Part shown: positions 12,124 through 23,769 of the stretch, piece after piece
How the letters are laid out: every line of letters begins with the position of its first letter
Numbering within the stretch: position 1 is the stretch's first letter
DNA from: Ephydatia muelleri
Taxonomy: Eukaryota > Porifera > Demospongiae > Spongillida > Spongillidae
Length of the DNA stretch: 64,000 bases
Assembly: GCA_013339895.1 (NCBI GenBank)
Contig: JABACO010000017.1
Coordinates: 3,044,980-3,108,979, forward strand
Direction: 5' to 3'
Translations under genes and position numbers: made by a program
The notes under the pieces: model-generated
Database searches by the model: none
Told to the model about the DNA's origin: nothing
Seen by the model: only the letters and a program-made list of their open reading frames with translations

Positions 12124-14659
12124 CATGCTACTGCTTGTTACAATAAGAATGTGGGCATTCTTGTCCATGGTTGCAATACTTTATGTAACTTGAATATCAC
12201 CTTCTTTTGATTCATAGGTGATAAGTTGCGTTTTTCTGAGTTTGAGGAGATTGGTATATTTCATATTCTGACAGATGAGTTCAATGCAAGACGAAATACT
12301 ATTGCTATTACTGGGGCTATTTTGGAATCATTTCATGCTATAGAAAAAGTAATTGGTCAGGTTGGTCCAACAAAGGGATGGTACAAACATATACTGAGAG
12401 GTTGTGTTGGCATTGGAAAGTCTACTACTCTCATTACCCTTGCTTATCTTCTGAAGAAATATTATACACAGGAAATATTTCTGGTGACAATAGATGTTGA
12501 AAAATTCAGCACATTCAGATGAGTTTGAAATTCATCAATGGGTCCAACATTTTTATTCTGAACACAAAGACCTCATTCAAAAATGCACAACATTACCTGT
12601 TGAAATAAGAGATGTGATTAAGCAGAATTCTAACTCTCATATTGTGTTTCATCGTTTTGTGAATTATTTGCTCCATAATGAACATGTGCCAGTTGTTTTA
12701 TTGATAGATAATTATAATGCAGCACAGAGAGCTGACGAATGCCTTACATCTATACAAGGGGAACAGTCAAAACAATTTTCTCACTTAATTTTTCGGACAC
12801 CATCTTGGGGTAGTATGATTATTGCATTTTCTTGTACATATGACGATACCCCACTTATAAAGTATTCTTTCGATCCCATGGTCAAATTCATATCATCGAC
12901 TAACACTGAAGCATACATGCGTGATTTGGTATGTCCCGAACTGGAACAAGGGAAATTTGACAGTATCTATCAGCTTTGTGGTGGAATTCCAAGAGAACTT
13001 TGGCTTTATTTTGACGGTGAGCCTGTACCTTACCTACAAAACAGCATTCATCGCTTTATGGCTTATATAGTTCAAATATTGGAAAAGGCAAGGTATAGCA
13101 GTTCATATAATCAAATCATGTCATTTTGTGGTGCAGTGCTGATGTATGAGAAACCCAGTACTATTCCACATGTGTGGATGAATAGTGGAATTGTTTGTGT
13201 AGATTTGAATGGCACAGTCAGACTTTGTTGTGAAGCTGCAAATCAGGCACTGTCCTGTTGCATTCTGGAAAAGAAATTATTTCATGCAATCATAGATGTG
13301 TATCAAAGTGACAAAGACATTTCGTGGAAGTCACTTGAACTTGGCATCATTTTAAAGTTTCGATATGCGATGCAATATAGTGGTGGTGTTATTACGTTTT
13401 GTTGTACTGATCTCTGTGGTATGGGTTCTAACGATTTGTCAGTTCAAATCAATCGTCTAATAATACTTTCTTCTGACAAGAAACTGCAACTGCCAACCAT
13501 TGAAAAAGGTACAATGCTTGTATTACCATAGCGATCTACGATGATCGATTTTTTAATCAATGATATTAATGGGTTTGTTTTGGGTATTCAAGTATCAGAG
13601 AGCTGTTATGCAAATCATGGATCTCATTTTGACAAAGAAACAGGAGAAAAATACAAATCGATATGCAGGGATTCTGCAACCCAATTCAATTATATATACA
13701 TAACACCAAATGCATCTTTGATGGCAAGAAAAAACCAGTTCTATGATGCATCAGTGAAATTGGTATCTGGTAATAATACTGCTGAATTGTTCCACGGCAT
13801 ACTTGGTAAGTGTACACTGCAATTATACAGTGAGGATAATTGATTGTTACACATTCTGGGCATTTTTATTTTTTCTTTGCAATATTTATTGTATATCCAT
13901 TATCACTTCTACCAGGCTTTAGTGTACATGTACATGTACTTCATATAGATCATTACACTTCCCCTCAAGTCTGGTCTCATCAGGTGCAGAATACTCTTCC
14001 TCTCTTGTTCTGTTCAACAACTGGGCAATAGAGACTTTGGTAGTCGAGTGCCTGGCATGTGATAGGGATTTTGCCTCCTTACGTGCTATCTGCCTGCTCA
14101 TACTAACCCTCCACAGGAGCCTTGATCTTAATTATCCTGCTTGCATGCATTTGGTATTCATCTTGTAATAGCAAACAATTGTATAATGATTAAGTCATGA
14201 TCTGCCTTTTTACCTTTGTAGATTTAAAAAAGTTAAAGATACGCCAATTTGGATCTGTGGACTGTAGTTGACTACCCTACTGGTACCCCTGGACTATCCT
14301 ACTGTAGTTGACATAACACTTTTTTTTTGAATGGTGTATTTTGAATGCATGTAATTCATGGGGTTTGGATTTTCACATTCATCCATCATTTGGTGACCTT
14401 CCCCGTCACAAGCGACCGGTACAGCTGCATGCTTGCCGTTTAAATTTGATGACATGTACATAAACTTTTTAAATGCTTTGAGACCTAGGCATCAATGGTA
14501 ACTTTCTTAATGAAAATGACCTACATGTACCACCACACGTCCTGGTTAGTGCCCTGCCCTCATGCCTAGGCCTTAGACAAACCTTGCCTTACAAGAACTT
14601 GTTCTTGTAATTAGATTTGCAATGAACGGTTTCGCCAAAATATAAACATATACGCGCAT

Positions 14660-15019
14660 TTGCCTCTATTACCACTTCGGCTTAACTTACTAGCACTGCT
14701 CACTGCTACTTACTCCGTTGTTTTTGATATGGGTCGGCCGGAACAGAGGGAAGAGAACGCAAGAGATCTGCTAAATTGTGCAAATCTCTTGACAGCTTTT
14801 TTCCTTTCCAAGAAACGGACAATGGCCGAAAGCTATACCAAAAGTGCAGCGACTTTCACTTTGCCAGAAGGCGAAGCTACTGACTCCAATGGTAGTTTGC
14901 AATTGCCCGATGACGATCATGGTTTACATAATGTCGATCAAGGGACACGGAATGTTGACCAGGGACATGGAATGTTGACCAAGGGACCCATAATGTCACT
15001 CAAACCAGAGATAATATAG
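14660..15019 (+). CDS. Hypothetical ORF with short in-frame repeat
   Basis: An open frame of 119 codons; a more natural start is the Met at 14729 (MGRPEQREENARDLL). The centre is mildly acidic, and the 3' part consists of three copies of a 20-21 base unit (AATGTTGACCAGGGACATGG and relatives) giving VDQG repeats. No domain is recognised. It could be a real small gene, a first exon or chance. Confidence 0.25.
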   Translation: MPLLPLRLNLLALLTATYSVVFDMGRPEQREENARDLLNCANLLTAFFLSKKRTMAESYTKSAATFTLPEGEATDSNGSLQLPDDDHGLHNVDQGTRNVDQGHGMLTKGPIMSLKPEII

Positions 15020-15437
15020 TAGGCTAAAACTCCAAGTGAGTAGTGGATGTAGATGTAGATAGTGAACGCCTTCAAAATGGATGTGTCCAAACGGAGTCAC
15101 ACTTACTTCAAAGCACTGCAAATGAGCTCATAAATGACAGTAAGTGCTAGTAAACTTAGGCGCCTTCATACATGCATGCATGCCTCAATGGCCCAAGAGA
15201 GGCTTACATCTTTAGCATTGCTACATATTCATTATGAACAATCTTGAAGAAGTTGTAGATATCTTCACTAAATTGCACCCAAGGAAAATGGAACTTGACT
15301 CACTAATTAAGCCCTAAACTTGAACTTGAGATCAATCTGCATCAATCTTTTGATTTGTTCTTATTAATTAGTTTATCAGAAATCATAGTGATTCAGGTCG
15401 TATTATGTATAATAATAGTTCCAGGTTTAATGAATAA

Positions 15438-15458
15438 GGACCCCCCCCCCCCCCCCCC
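15438..15458. repeat. Poly-C tract
   Basis: About 20 cytosines in a row, followed by GG. No gene context. Confidence 0.85.
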
Positions 15459-15469
15459 GGCCTGACATG

Positions 15470-16500
15470 ACATTTGCTTGTTGCATATTCACGAACCATT
15501 GATTTTGCCATTGTACACACTTACTGCATGTGTCATGCTTGGACTATATATCCATTTCCACATTGTCATTGGCCATTACAGTTGGTTTTAGAAGTTCTTG
15601 TTCACGAAATACTACCCGGCATGGCATAATGAATTTTGGTAATGAACTTTTGTTCATTATTATTATAGGGAGTAGGTGTGACATTCTAAAAGGCTAGTTA
15701 AGCATCACTCGTTCCGTTATTTTTTAACGTGTCATGTTTATGTATATGGGTGCATTAAATAATAATTCCCACACCATAAAGACGTTGGTACATTCTGAAC
15801 TCGTTTCTTCACCCGGCTGCTTGCCTGCAGCCACCGACAACGTTATTTTAGTCGACCTTGCATGATAATACATCAATGTCATCCGAATATTAAAGATAAA
15901 TGTATTAGTCAATTTCCCGCGATGAGCAAAGATTTTGTACTCGCTTTGAGAGAGTTTCTGGAGGCTATAACTTCTCCCGTTGGGGCCGAAGAGGGAACCC
16001 GGGGAACACCTCCGTCTGCAGGGCCCTATAGGAGGTCGGCAGGAAGGTCCAGAGTGCCACCGTAGGCCCTTCCTCCACACCGGATTCTATTATACAGCGT
16101 CATGAATCAAACATGCGGTTTGATCGGAAACCCTTCTATCAGAATGAGGTTCAGTATTGGTGTAGTGGTGTCAAACATCTTAGACTGTCCAGCCTGGATG
16201 TAAACTGATTCCCCTTCCATAGGAGGATTGGCTCCTCCCCACTAATAATACAAATAACGCGCCCGAATCACGTGATCATATTCGAAATCGTGAGACGTAT
16301 CTTTTTGGTTATGTTTCTTACAACAAGAGTGGTTTGAAGTTGCTTGTTTGTTTATTTCTTCTTCTATATAAGTATGGATGCGTGCATATGTCTCATCCTC
16401 CCATATGCTTGCGTTCGGTTAACGAGCGTGCTGTTCTAGAGAGTGTCTTGTGTGTTTCGTACTCACACTTTGGTGTTACAGGTGGGACAACTCAAGAGTG
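15470..16500. other. No supported gene
   Basis: Overlapping open frames on both strands at 15724-16080 show no recognisable domain. The region from 16250 to 16500 is relatively CG-rich and could be a promoter for the candidate first exon at 16510. Confidence 0.35.
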
Positions 16501-16509
16501 TTCCTAAAC

Positions 16510-16521
16510 ATGTCCGCCTCG
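16510..16521 (+). CDS. Candidate first coding exon (Met-Ser-Ala-Ser)
   Basis: ATGTCCGCCTCG is followed directly by a strong donor, GTAAGT. Upstream lies a CG-bearing leader without ATGs close by. A very short first coding exon is plausible, but no following exon could be identified, so this is only a candidate. Confidence 0.25.
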
Positions 16522-17092
16522 GTAAGTACGGAACGATAAATGCTGGCTCCAATTTTTTATATACATATATACTAGGTGAAGCTCGAAGAAAGTGCTAACA
16601 CAATTGGAAACAATTGACTATGTTCCGTTTTTGAGTTGTGGTTGGTTATTGATTTTCATATTTCCGCGGTAAAAACCCGCGTAAAGTAGATGTCGCGGAA
16701 CAAGCTGTATTAAATCAAGCTGATGGCACAACGAAGACAATTGGTACATAAATACATGACTGCTCTATTTGTGCAACGAATTTTGAAGCAGGATGACACG
16801 AAGTCAGTGAAGTATGGCGAATGATAACCCCTCGACCTACAGGTGATTCGTTTTCTTAATTGAAGAGACTTGCATGTAAAAAAAAATTAAGTTTCATTGT
16901 GAGGAAGAAACCGCCCAAGGATTGTGCATTTAGTTAGTAAGATATAAAACATTGAAAATTAATTAGACAGCATTGTTTTTAATTAGGGACGCGCGCGCGA
17001 GGGATGAGTGCGATCGCGCGAATTCATATCTTTACGCAAATAACAATGGTATGTCACTACACATAAGGCGGCTGCAGATTATTGGCATCATC

Positions 17093-18480
17093 CATCATCC
17101 TCACTGATTCTGTAGTCGTCATCAGAATCCTGTAACTCATATGCACTATCTTCTTGATCACTGTCTATTTCACTATCTAGATGGGCTAGGGCAACAGAAG
17201 ATGTCTGGAGACCATCACGTAACAGCTCTTCCTCAGCAAGTTTCTCCTTCATCCATTTTCCCTAGCTTCCTTATTCTTGTGCCATGGTTTGAACTTCTTC
17301 CCTAAATTCTGATACTCAGAAAATAAAATTGTTCGATGAGACTTGAACTGTTTAACTTGTTTCACAGCTTCAGATACAATCACTTTCCTCATGTAGAGTC
17401 TCTGATAGTCACGTGTCATTTGAAAATTCTTTCGAATAGTATAATATTATCCTCAAGCAGAGATGAAGGTATAAATTTAACCATGTCACAAAAGTTGAAA
17501 TTGCAAAACATCTTCATGAAAACCTTTGACCGTCCCCAACAATATTCAATTTTGCAACACTTACCTTTTATTGTCCTCACAAGCGATGAAGCAATGATGC
17601 TCTGTATACAAGTGATGAAGCAATGATGCTCTGTATACAAGTGATGAAGCAATGATGCTCTGTATACAAGTGATGAAGCAATGATGCTCTGTATACAAGT
17701 GATGAAGCAATAATGCTCTGTATACAAGTGATGAAGCAATGATGCTCTGTATACAAGCGATGAAGCAATGATGCTCTGTATACAAGTGATGAAGCAATGA
17801 TGCTCTGTATACAAGTGATGAAGCAATGATGCTCTGTATACAAGTGATGAGCAATGATGCTCTGTATACAAGTGATGAAGCAATCATGCTCTGTATACAA
17901 GTGATGAAGCAATGATGCTGTACACAAGTGATGAAGCAATGATGCTCTGTATACAAGCGATGAAGCAATGATGCTCTGTATACAAGCGATGAAGCAATGA
18001 TGCTCTGTACACAAGTGATGAGCAATGATGCTCTGTATACAAGCGATGAAGCAATGATGCTCTGTATACAAGCGATGAAGCAATGATGCTCTGTATACAA
18101 ACGATGAAGCAATGATGCTCTGTATAGTCAAATCCATAACTTGCACCTTTGAGAGATCATCTACTGTAACAGGGATGTCCTCTTCATCACAAAATGGTGA
18201 GTGTGAATCTCCAGCTGCAGCGCCGGTTCAAGACAGTGCTCCAATCCTTTAATTCTAAGAAATTTGCCAGTTTACTAATCATCCTCTTTCTGCTGTCACA
18301 TGCCTCCTCCCATTTTGATTTAGCCTTTTCCTTTCTGGAGTGCCTTTTTCTTTCTCATTGCTTGTATAAAATTGCAGCCCGCTTCTTTTCATGTGCACTG
18401 CCTTTGGGTTTCTTGCTTGGTCCTGCTGACATGGAGACTAAATCGATCTCGACGGTAGTTGGAAATTTTGAATCATGACT
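17093..18480 (-). pseudogene. Acidic-tailed protein, fragmented, split by minisatellite
   Basis: On the minus strand the text SHRTILFSEYQNLGKKFKPW runs into KNKEAREN, and after a frame change into KEKLAEEELLRDGLQ, DSEIDSDQEDSAYELQDSDD and YRISEDDG with a stop near 17093. This is a typical acidic C-terminus. Further upstream, 18470-18130 has more coding-like pieces in shifting frames (SMSAGPSKKPKGSAHEKKRA; SKWEEACDSRKRMISKLANF; FCDEEDIPVTVDDLSKVQV). The 29-bp minisatellite lies between the two parts. The frame changes suggest a pseudogene, or introns I could not place. The family is not recognised. Confidence 0.4.
17578..18126. repeat. 29-bp minisatellite, about 19 copies
   Basis: The unit is GATGAAGCAATGATGCTCTG followed by TATACAAGT, repeated head to tail with few changes (GTACAC for GTATAC, one ATAATG, two units lacking AA). 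Because 29 is not a multiple of three, each strand stays open across it in a rolling frame, which produces long meaningless open frames on the minus strand. Confidence 0.95.
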
Positions 18481-18481
18481 G

Positions 18482-19270
18482 GCAGAGTGCTCAGCTGTGC
18501 TGCTATAGTAAGTCTACTTATTAAATGGGTCTCTGGAAATGTTACCACCTCCCTGGAATCACATGCCATTCTATAATGTGACTGAACAGTTAGTGATTCT
18601 ACTTCTGAACGTCTCGTAACTGAAACACATATTCTTCGCTGTTCCGTTCATTCCCATGCAGCAATGTCAATGATATACCAGGATTATCATCAGTTACAGC
18701 AGCCACGAGTGTGATGTAAATAATAAGCGCTACGCATCGTCCCGTTGTTTGTAAACTCGAGTGACATTTTCAGAGACCCTTAGTACTCTGTATAGCAACT
18801 GAGAGCCTGCATCAGCATCAGCAATGTGCAGCGCACCGGCAGCACTATTGCTCTCCATTTGTGCACGAAATAAACAAAAGCCGCTTGAAACATTTGCGGT
18901 CAAGCAGCCTAATCAGATAATTCATTATTGCAAATTCACACACTTTAAAGCTTTTAAACTTTTTAACTGTTCACAGCCAAACCATTTTGAAAATTTCATT
19001 CAATGCTATATTGTCTAAAGTTGATAGTAATACCTTACGGAGGCAGTAGTATTGCTCTGACTGTAAGAAAATTCACTTTGAATCACTAATTAGCATTATT
19101 CAGAAAACAAGAAACAGCGTATAACCTTTTTGCTTTAACGCCTCCACTGAATACTTCTTAGACACATTGTTGATTCCCAACGCCCAATAAAATGGTCTAG
19201 GCAGTAGCCTTTGGCTGTGAACGGGAGAAAAGATGCTGGGGAGTACAAAGAAGGACGCTTGATGGAATAC
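18482..19270. other. No supported gene
   Basis: Moderately AT-rich unique sequence with short open frames only. No motif or repeat noted. Confidence 0.5.
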
Positions 19271-19289
19271 TCTTGAGTTATCCCACCTG

Positions 19290-19514
19290 TATGATAGATA
19301 GCAAAGGTAATTGTAATGTAATAGGAGTTATCTTATCAGTTGGGACCCCAGGAGTGACTTGGTACAGTAGTGTGGAGGTTGATGATGCAATCCAGACACC
19401 AGAAGGCATCCTTGAACAACAGGCCACAGCTGCTAGATGATTGATGCCTTGGCAGTACCCCACATCTGGGTCATGACAACTGTATGCCAACAGCACACGA
19501 CGAAGCTTCTCAAT
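19290..19514 (-). pseudogene. Broken copy of the TBC-domain exon at 28231-28434
   Basis: On the minus strand this gives IEKLRRVLLAYSCHDPDVGY and CQGINHLAAVA, nearly identical to the intact exon at 28434, but small deletions remove the segment with FMDEEDAFWCLD and shift the frame. The flanking bases and the adjacent 20-bp minisatellite are also shared with 28435-28780. It is therefore a segmental duplicate that has decayed. Confidence 0.8.
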
Positions 19515-19544
19515 CTGCAATGTAAGTCCAACATTATTTTGTTA

Positions 19545-19757
19545 ATACTCCACACATCTCCAAACATCTCGACTACTCCTCACATCTCCACCCTACTCCA
19601 CACATCTCCACCCTACTCCACACATCTCCACCCTACTCCACACATCTCCACCCTACTCCACACTACTCCACACATCTCCACCCTACTCCACACATCTCCA
19701 CCCTACTCCACACATCTCCACCCTACTCCACACATCTCCACCCTACTCCTCACATCT
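19545..19757. repeat. 20-bp minisatellite, copy A
   Basis: About ten head-to-tail copies of CACATCTCCACCCTACTCCA lie directly beside the duplicated TBC exon. The same unit forms the array at 28500-28780. Confidence 0.95.
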
Positions 19758-20029
19758 AGAACCTCATCGGTCGCATTCAAATCATCTTTCTCTGCAGCTG
19801 AAATACGTACATGTAATTTCACTTTCATCATTGCAATCATGTACACAAATAGAACTCTGGACAACAGTGCATTATTTTATTTGTTGCTAATGTATTAAGG
19901 TGCACTGTACTGTAACTCAATGAAATTCTTTGTTCATTATGGAATTAGAAGGATCTGAATTTTTATTTAGCCAAACAGTTAAAAGACAAGGCAAATCTTT
20001 TTTCACTGTACATACATGTGCATGTACAT

Positions 20030-20260
20030 GTGTAAGGGAGAGGAAGGAAGAGGAGGGAGGGAAGGTGAAGTGGGGAGGGAGGAGTAAAGGAGGGAGAGGA
20101 GGTGTAGTGGGAGGAGGAAGGGGAGGTGAAGTGGGAGAGTGGGAGGAGGGATAACAGAAAGGAAATGAATTTGGGAGGTAAATTGGGGAGGAAGGGAGAG
20201 GGAGGCAAGGTGAAGTGGGGAGGGAGAGATGATGTGGGGAGGGAGGCGAAGTGATATTAC
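20030..20260. repeat. Purine-rich GGAG/GGGA tract
   Basis: A long polypurine stretch on the plus strand made of AGGGAGG, GGAGGTGAAGTGGG and similar words. It could form triplex or G-rich structures. The open frames through it are compositional. Confidence 0.8.
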
Positions 20261-20929
20261 AATATTGAATAAAAATAAAATGTAATAACTTAGCTAAAAA
20301 TGTAATTAACTGTTTCCATTACGGTTATGTATGGTCAATCAGAATTCCTTTCTATTCGAACTTGCTACCAATGACCAATGCCCATTAATAATATAATTAT
20401 TTGTGGTGAGTTTATTGCGAGACACTCTGTCAATTGAGCTCTCTTCTGTCTTACACAATCTACTCTCTGGTTAAGGAATCTCTACTGTGCTTCAGTTGCA
20501 ACCAAATCAACACACTAACCCCATCACTGCTACTCCATAAGAGGAAAGTTTGCAGTCCATGTGCATAAAAAGTGCTTAGAACCAGCCAAAGACTTAAGTG
20601 TCCCACTCCCTTCCTTCCTTTAATACCTGCAACCACGTGACCATCACATGCTGTATACCGATAGCAATGGAGTTTCTGTGTAATTAACTTTGTTGTACAA
20701 ACAACAGAAACGTGCATCCATCTCATCTACATATTTTATCCACAATGCCTCAGCTCTCCCTTTTGACCATGTATTTTTATTCATCCATCATTACATATGG
20801 GAAAAGGGACCTGTACTGTCAGGGCTGTAGAGTTTTGGAGCAACAAGGTAGTTGATTCAATGGCATTGGGTAGGGAAGGGAATCTGTATAGCCCGCTCTA
20901 TCACCATGACTCATTTTGACCTCCATCAG

Positions 20930-21245
20930 GGAGCTGTTTGGGTCTGAAAGGATTCCAACCCCTGGATTTGGGTTAGTTTTAGAATTTAGTTGAGGTTGAT
21001 TTACCTCAAGAACCAATCTCTCCTGTCTTGCATTAGCATTGGGTTGGTATATGTCCCCAACATCACACAATCTGGACTTAGCTTACGTTTAGGGCTTATC
21101 TAGGGTTGGTTTAACTCAAAAACCTCTCCCTCTGGTTGGCGTTAGCATTGGGTTCATATGTCCCCAACACCCCACCTTCCGGACTGAGCTTAGGCTTTGG
21201 GGTTTAGTTTTGGTTGATTTTAGCTCCAAAACCTCTCCCAGCTGG
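20930..21245. repeat. Tandem duplication of about 110 bp
   Basis: The block containing TTAGCATTGGGTT, ATATGTCCCCAACA, GGACTTAGCTTA and AACCTCTCCC occurs at least twice in succession with moderate divergence. No coding role is seen. Confidence 0.6.
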
Positions 21246-21262
21246 GTTAACCCATTCCCGAG

Positions 21263-22300
21263 CTACATAGGCCTTGGGGGGGGGGGGGGGGGCCTGTAAA
21301 TGGTAAACAAATGGTCTTTGTATTGACAAAATTGCGCTCCACACATCCCTGAGTTATCTGGTCTGATCACACAGGGGGCCCGAGGACCCAATACAGCAGA
21401 GGTAGAGGCATTGCTAGCACTGTCAGGGATCGACTGAGTCCCAAAGATGGGAATTGTTAAAAATTTCACCACCTTGTTGCCAACAGTACGACTCCTTTTC
21501 AGTGCCAGGATGGGTGGTTCAGGGAAAAGTGGTCTCAATTCCCGTCAGCATGCAATCTCGGCCAGAGGTCGTGTATGACTCTCCTAACTTGGGGCACAAC
21601 GTCACTGTGGGTGGTAGGAGGTGGGTTTAACTCCTTTGGTCCATCTGCCCTCAGGATGAGGGTGGTCTGCCTCTTATCAAAGGTGATGGGTTCCAATAGT
21701 CTATTGGTAACCGAGGGGTTGTATCCCCTGTTCTTGAGGATTAGCTTGTGTTTAGCGATGCTCTGATGAAACTTCATTAGTAAGTTCTCAAGTACCTCAG
21801 GGCTCCAAGTCCAATGAAAATGCCCTTCCTAGTCCCTTTGGGGTAATAGGAAGTTGCATGCACGTACAATTGCTTCTTTGTGGGCTTAATGTACGTTTTG
21901 ATATCTAGCACACCACTCTGCCTAAACCTCTCACCTTTGTACACCATTGTGTCCAAAGAGGTGACTTGATCTGTACTGCATTCCGATGTGAATTTGATTG
22001 TAGGGTGTATGTCATTGATGGTCACCATGGGTATTTTTTAACTTGCTCTCTGCTCGTCTATGACCCGACACTACAGCAGCACTTTATCACCTGCCTGCTC
22101 GGAGAGCAAAAGTCTGCCATTTCCCTGCTGATCATGCCATCCTTGTGCAGCTTTTCGAAAAAGTGTGTGATTAACAGAGCTTCACGCTCAGCACGGGTCA
22201 GGTTCCCACGACTACCCGATTGCTCGTAGGTGAGTGAGGAAAGGTTATTCCTCATCTCCTGTATAACAGACTCCAGGGTCTTGTAGTCTGTAGGGCCCAA
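21263..22300 (-). mobile_element. Penelope-like retroelement remnant
   Basis: Read on the minus strand, 22300-22058 contains NLTRAEREALL, like the region just before the RT core of Penelope-like elements. 22028-21777 contains HPTIKFTSECS, then SLDTMVYKG, DIKTYIKPTKKQLYVH and YYPKGTRKGI, a good match to the end of a Penelope-like RT. 21777-21263 contains VRRVIHDLWPRL and RPLFPEPPILALKR, like the following linker. The RT catalytic core is missing between the first two parts and the reading changes frame, so the copy is dead. A GIY-YIG endonuclease was not found. Confidence 0.6.
21276..21293. repeat. Poly-G tract
   Basis: About 18 guanines in a row within the Penelope-like remnant. The length is likely unstable. 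Confidence 0.85.
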
Positions 22301-22537
22301 AGTATAGGTGCTCTTACACTAAACTTTGATTTTCTCATGGGCACATCCCTGAATCTATATTTTGAGCCTTCATGTTCTAACATATTGGTCAAATTCTGTT
22401 ATAAGGCGCTCTTTTTGGAGTCACTTAGGCTTAGGGACAAACGAAAGGCTCCGGCTCAGTACTTTCATACAGGAAGTGACAGAGTGCGTCTTCTCTGCCT
22501 TCTCCAGGGCCTTTTCCTCTTCCCCTTGAGTCAAGGG

Positions 22538-22906
22538 TCAGGTCCAGGTGTGTCCCCTTTCCCCTTTGGGGTATGACAATGAAGGAGGAGAGTGGTTTTT
22601 TCTCCTCCTCTGGTCTCTCTTGCTTATCTCGGTCCCACCAGCTTTGGTTGTGGCGAGGTGGTCACCTCTCTCCCCTCTCCCGTCTGAGGTTTCTTCCAGT
22701 GACATACCTGGAGTTGGATCTTCTCCATGGCTGCCCACAGTGCCAATCTCGTGGGAGCGAGTTAGCACTGACACCTGGCGTTTTGCCTTCAACATCTCCT
22801 CATGAAGTTTCAACAACTCAGCCAAGTAGGAATTGAGAAGCCTTATCAGCTGCCCCCCCACACCGGGGATACTAAAGGGTATTTGTGAGATGGATGGTAC
22901 ATGCAC
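22538..22906 (-). CDS. ORF upstream of the Penelope-like remnant
   Basis: An open frame of 122 codons in the same orientation as the retroelement and just upstream of it. It reads GGQLIRLLNSYLAELLKLHE, a short helical segment, then a low-complexity basic tail. It may be the N-terminal part of the same element. No domain is recognised. Confidence 0.3.
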   Translation of the reverse strand: MHVPSISQIPFSIPGVGGQLIRLLNSYLAELLKLHEEMLKAKRQVSVLTRSHEIGTVGSHGEDPTPGMSLEETSDGRGERGDHLATTKAGGTEISKRDQRRRKNHSPPSLSYPKGERGHTWT

Positions 22907-22937
22907 TGCGTCGTCCCAAGACTACCCAATGGGTTGA

Positions 22938-23040
22938 CCTCATCCCTCCCTCCCTCCCTCCCTCCCTCCCTCCCTCCCTCCCTCCCTCCCTCCCTCCCTC
23001 CCTCCCTCTCCCTCCCTCCCTCCCTCCCCCTTCCTTCCCC
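22938..23040. repeat. (CCCT)n microsatellite
   Basis: About 90 bases of CCCT repeats with one CTCC interruption. The minus-strand frame reads as Glu-Gly-Arg repeats, which is compositional only. Confidence 0.95.
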
Positions 23041-23654
23041 CTCCCATGTACAGCACATACACATTCACACATACACATTCACACATACTGTACACTATAT
23101 ACAGGGTGTCCCGCAATGAAGGAACTACAAGTAGTTATTTTAGTGGCTATTGGTCATTAATAACCCATTCAAATATGTAACATTTCAGATGAAGTGTCCG
23201 CCCATATTCAAGTTGTAAAAATCAATCAACTAATAAAATTGCAGTTAGTTAATGCTTAACTTTTGAGCTCTTTATTACAAATGTTTGATTAACCATTAAT
23301 GAAACATTATCTGACAGAAAATTTCAAAGCAGGATCTATCCAATGTTTGAGCTGATAACTCATGACGATTCGATTAGTAGTGTGTCCTTGATTTAGTTGA
23401 TTAAAACTTATGTAGCAAGCTGCACTAAATGCTGTGTAAACATACTGTACATCACACACACAACACACACACACATACACACACACACACACACACCACT
23501 ATACACAAAAATTCAAAATACACATTACAAATACACCAGGTAATACGCAACACACTGCACACAAATTCCATACAGCATGCATGGATATACTGCATGCTCT
23601 ACACTCACACACTCTGACACCACACACACACACACGTACGAACATTGCATGCAA

Positions 23655-23763
23655 CACTGAACAGGGCAAAGCACATGGAGGTCCATTGTTTTGCTGAGGA
23701 GCTTCAGCTGTGCAAAGAGTCTCTGGCTGCAAAAGACTTGATAGTTATGGGGCTGACGAATAA
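23655..23763 (+). CDS. Possible isolated coiled-coil exon
   Basis: The plus-strand frame reads AEELQLCKESLAAKDLIVMG and LTNK, then meets a donor GTAAGA at 23764. The pattern resembles coiled-coil linkers found in TBC1D2-type proteins, but the nearby TBC exons lie on the opposite strand. No partner exons were placed. It may be a transposed exon or a chance match. Confidence 0.3.
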
Positions 23764-23769
23764 GGTAAG

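Larger units (their letters stand above)
8093..14271 (+). pseudogene. CRN/RHS-type coiled-coil, P-loop NTPase and nuclease-like gene, with two lesions
   Basis: Six exons join in phase: 8093-8134, 8639-8933, 10439-10476, 11466-11535, 12218-13805 and 14222-14271 (stop TGA). Exon 2 is a charged coiled coil built from repeats of RRVEKAE and EEARKDTDD. Exon 5 carries Walker A (GCVGIGKSTT, near 12400), Walker B-like VVLLIDNYN (near 12690), and a C-terminal block with FVLGIQVS and a following His that resembles the restriction-endonuclease-like domain of Crinkler/RHS proteins. Those proteins pair such an NTPase with a nuclease. The predicted length is about 690 residues. Exon 5 has one extra A in the run at 12500-12504 and an in-frame TAG at 13529. 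Either the gene is recently dead or these are assembly errors. Family assignment rests on domain order and motifs only. Confidence 0.6.

Noticed and set aside
13509..13531. A 23-base intron (GTACAA ... CCATAG) that would remove the TAG stop in the NTPase gene
   Set aside because: It is shorter than any plausible spliceosomal intron here, and its removal would shift the frame away from the following coding text.
17578..18126. CRISPR-like repeat array
   Set aside because: There are no unique spacers; units are directly abutting. The host is clearly eukaryotic.
17416..18146. Three long minus-strand open frames of 155-189 codons
   Set aside because: They arise from the 29-bp minisatellite, which has no stop in any minus-strand frame. 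Only the flanking text looks coding.
22846..23160. Gly-Arg-Glu and Pro-Ser-Leu repeat proteins
   Set aside because: Translation of the CCCT microsatellite on either strand.
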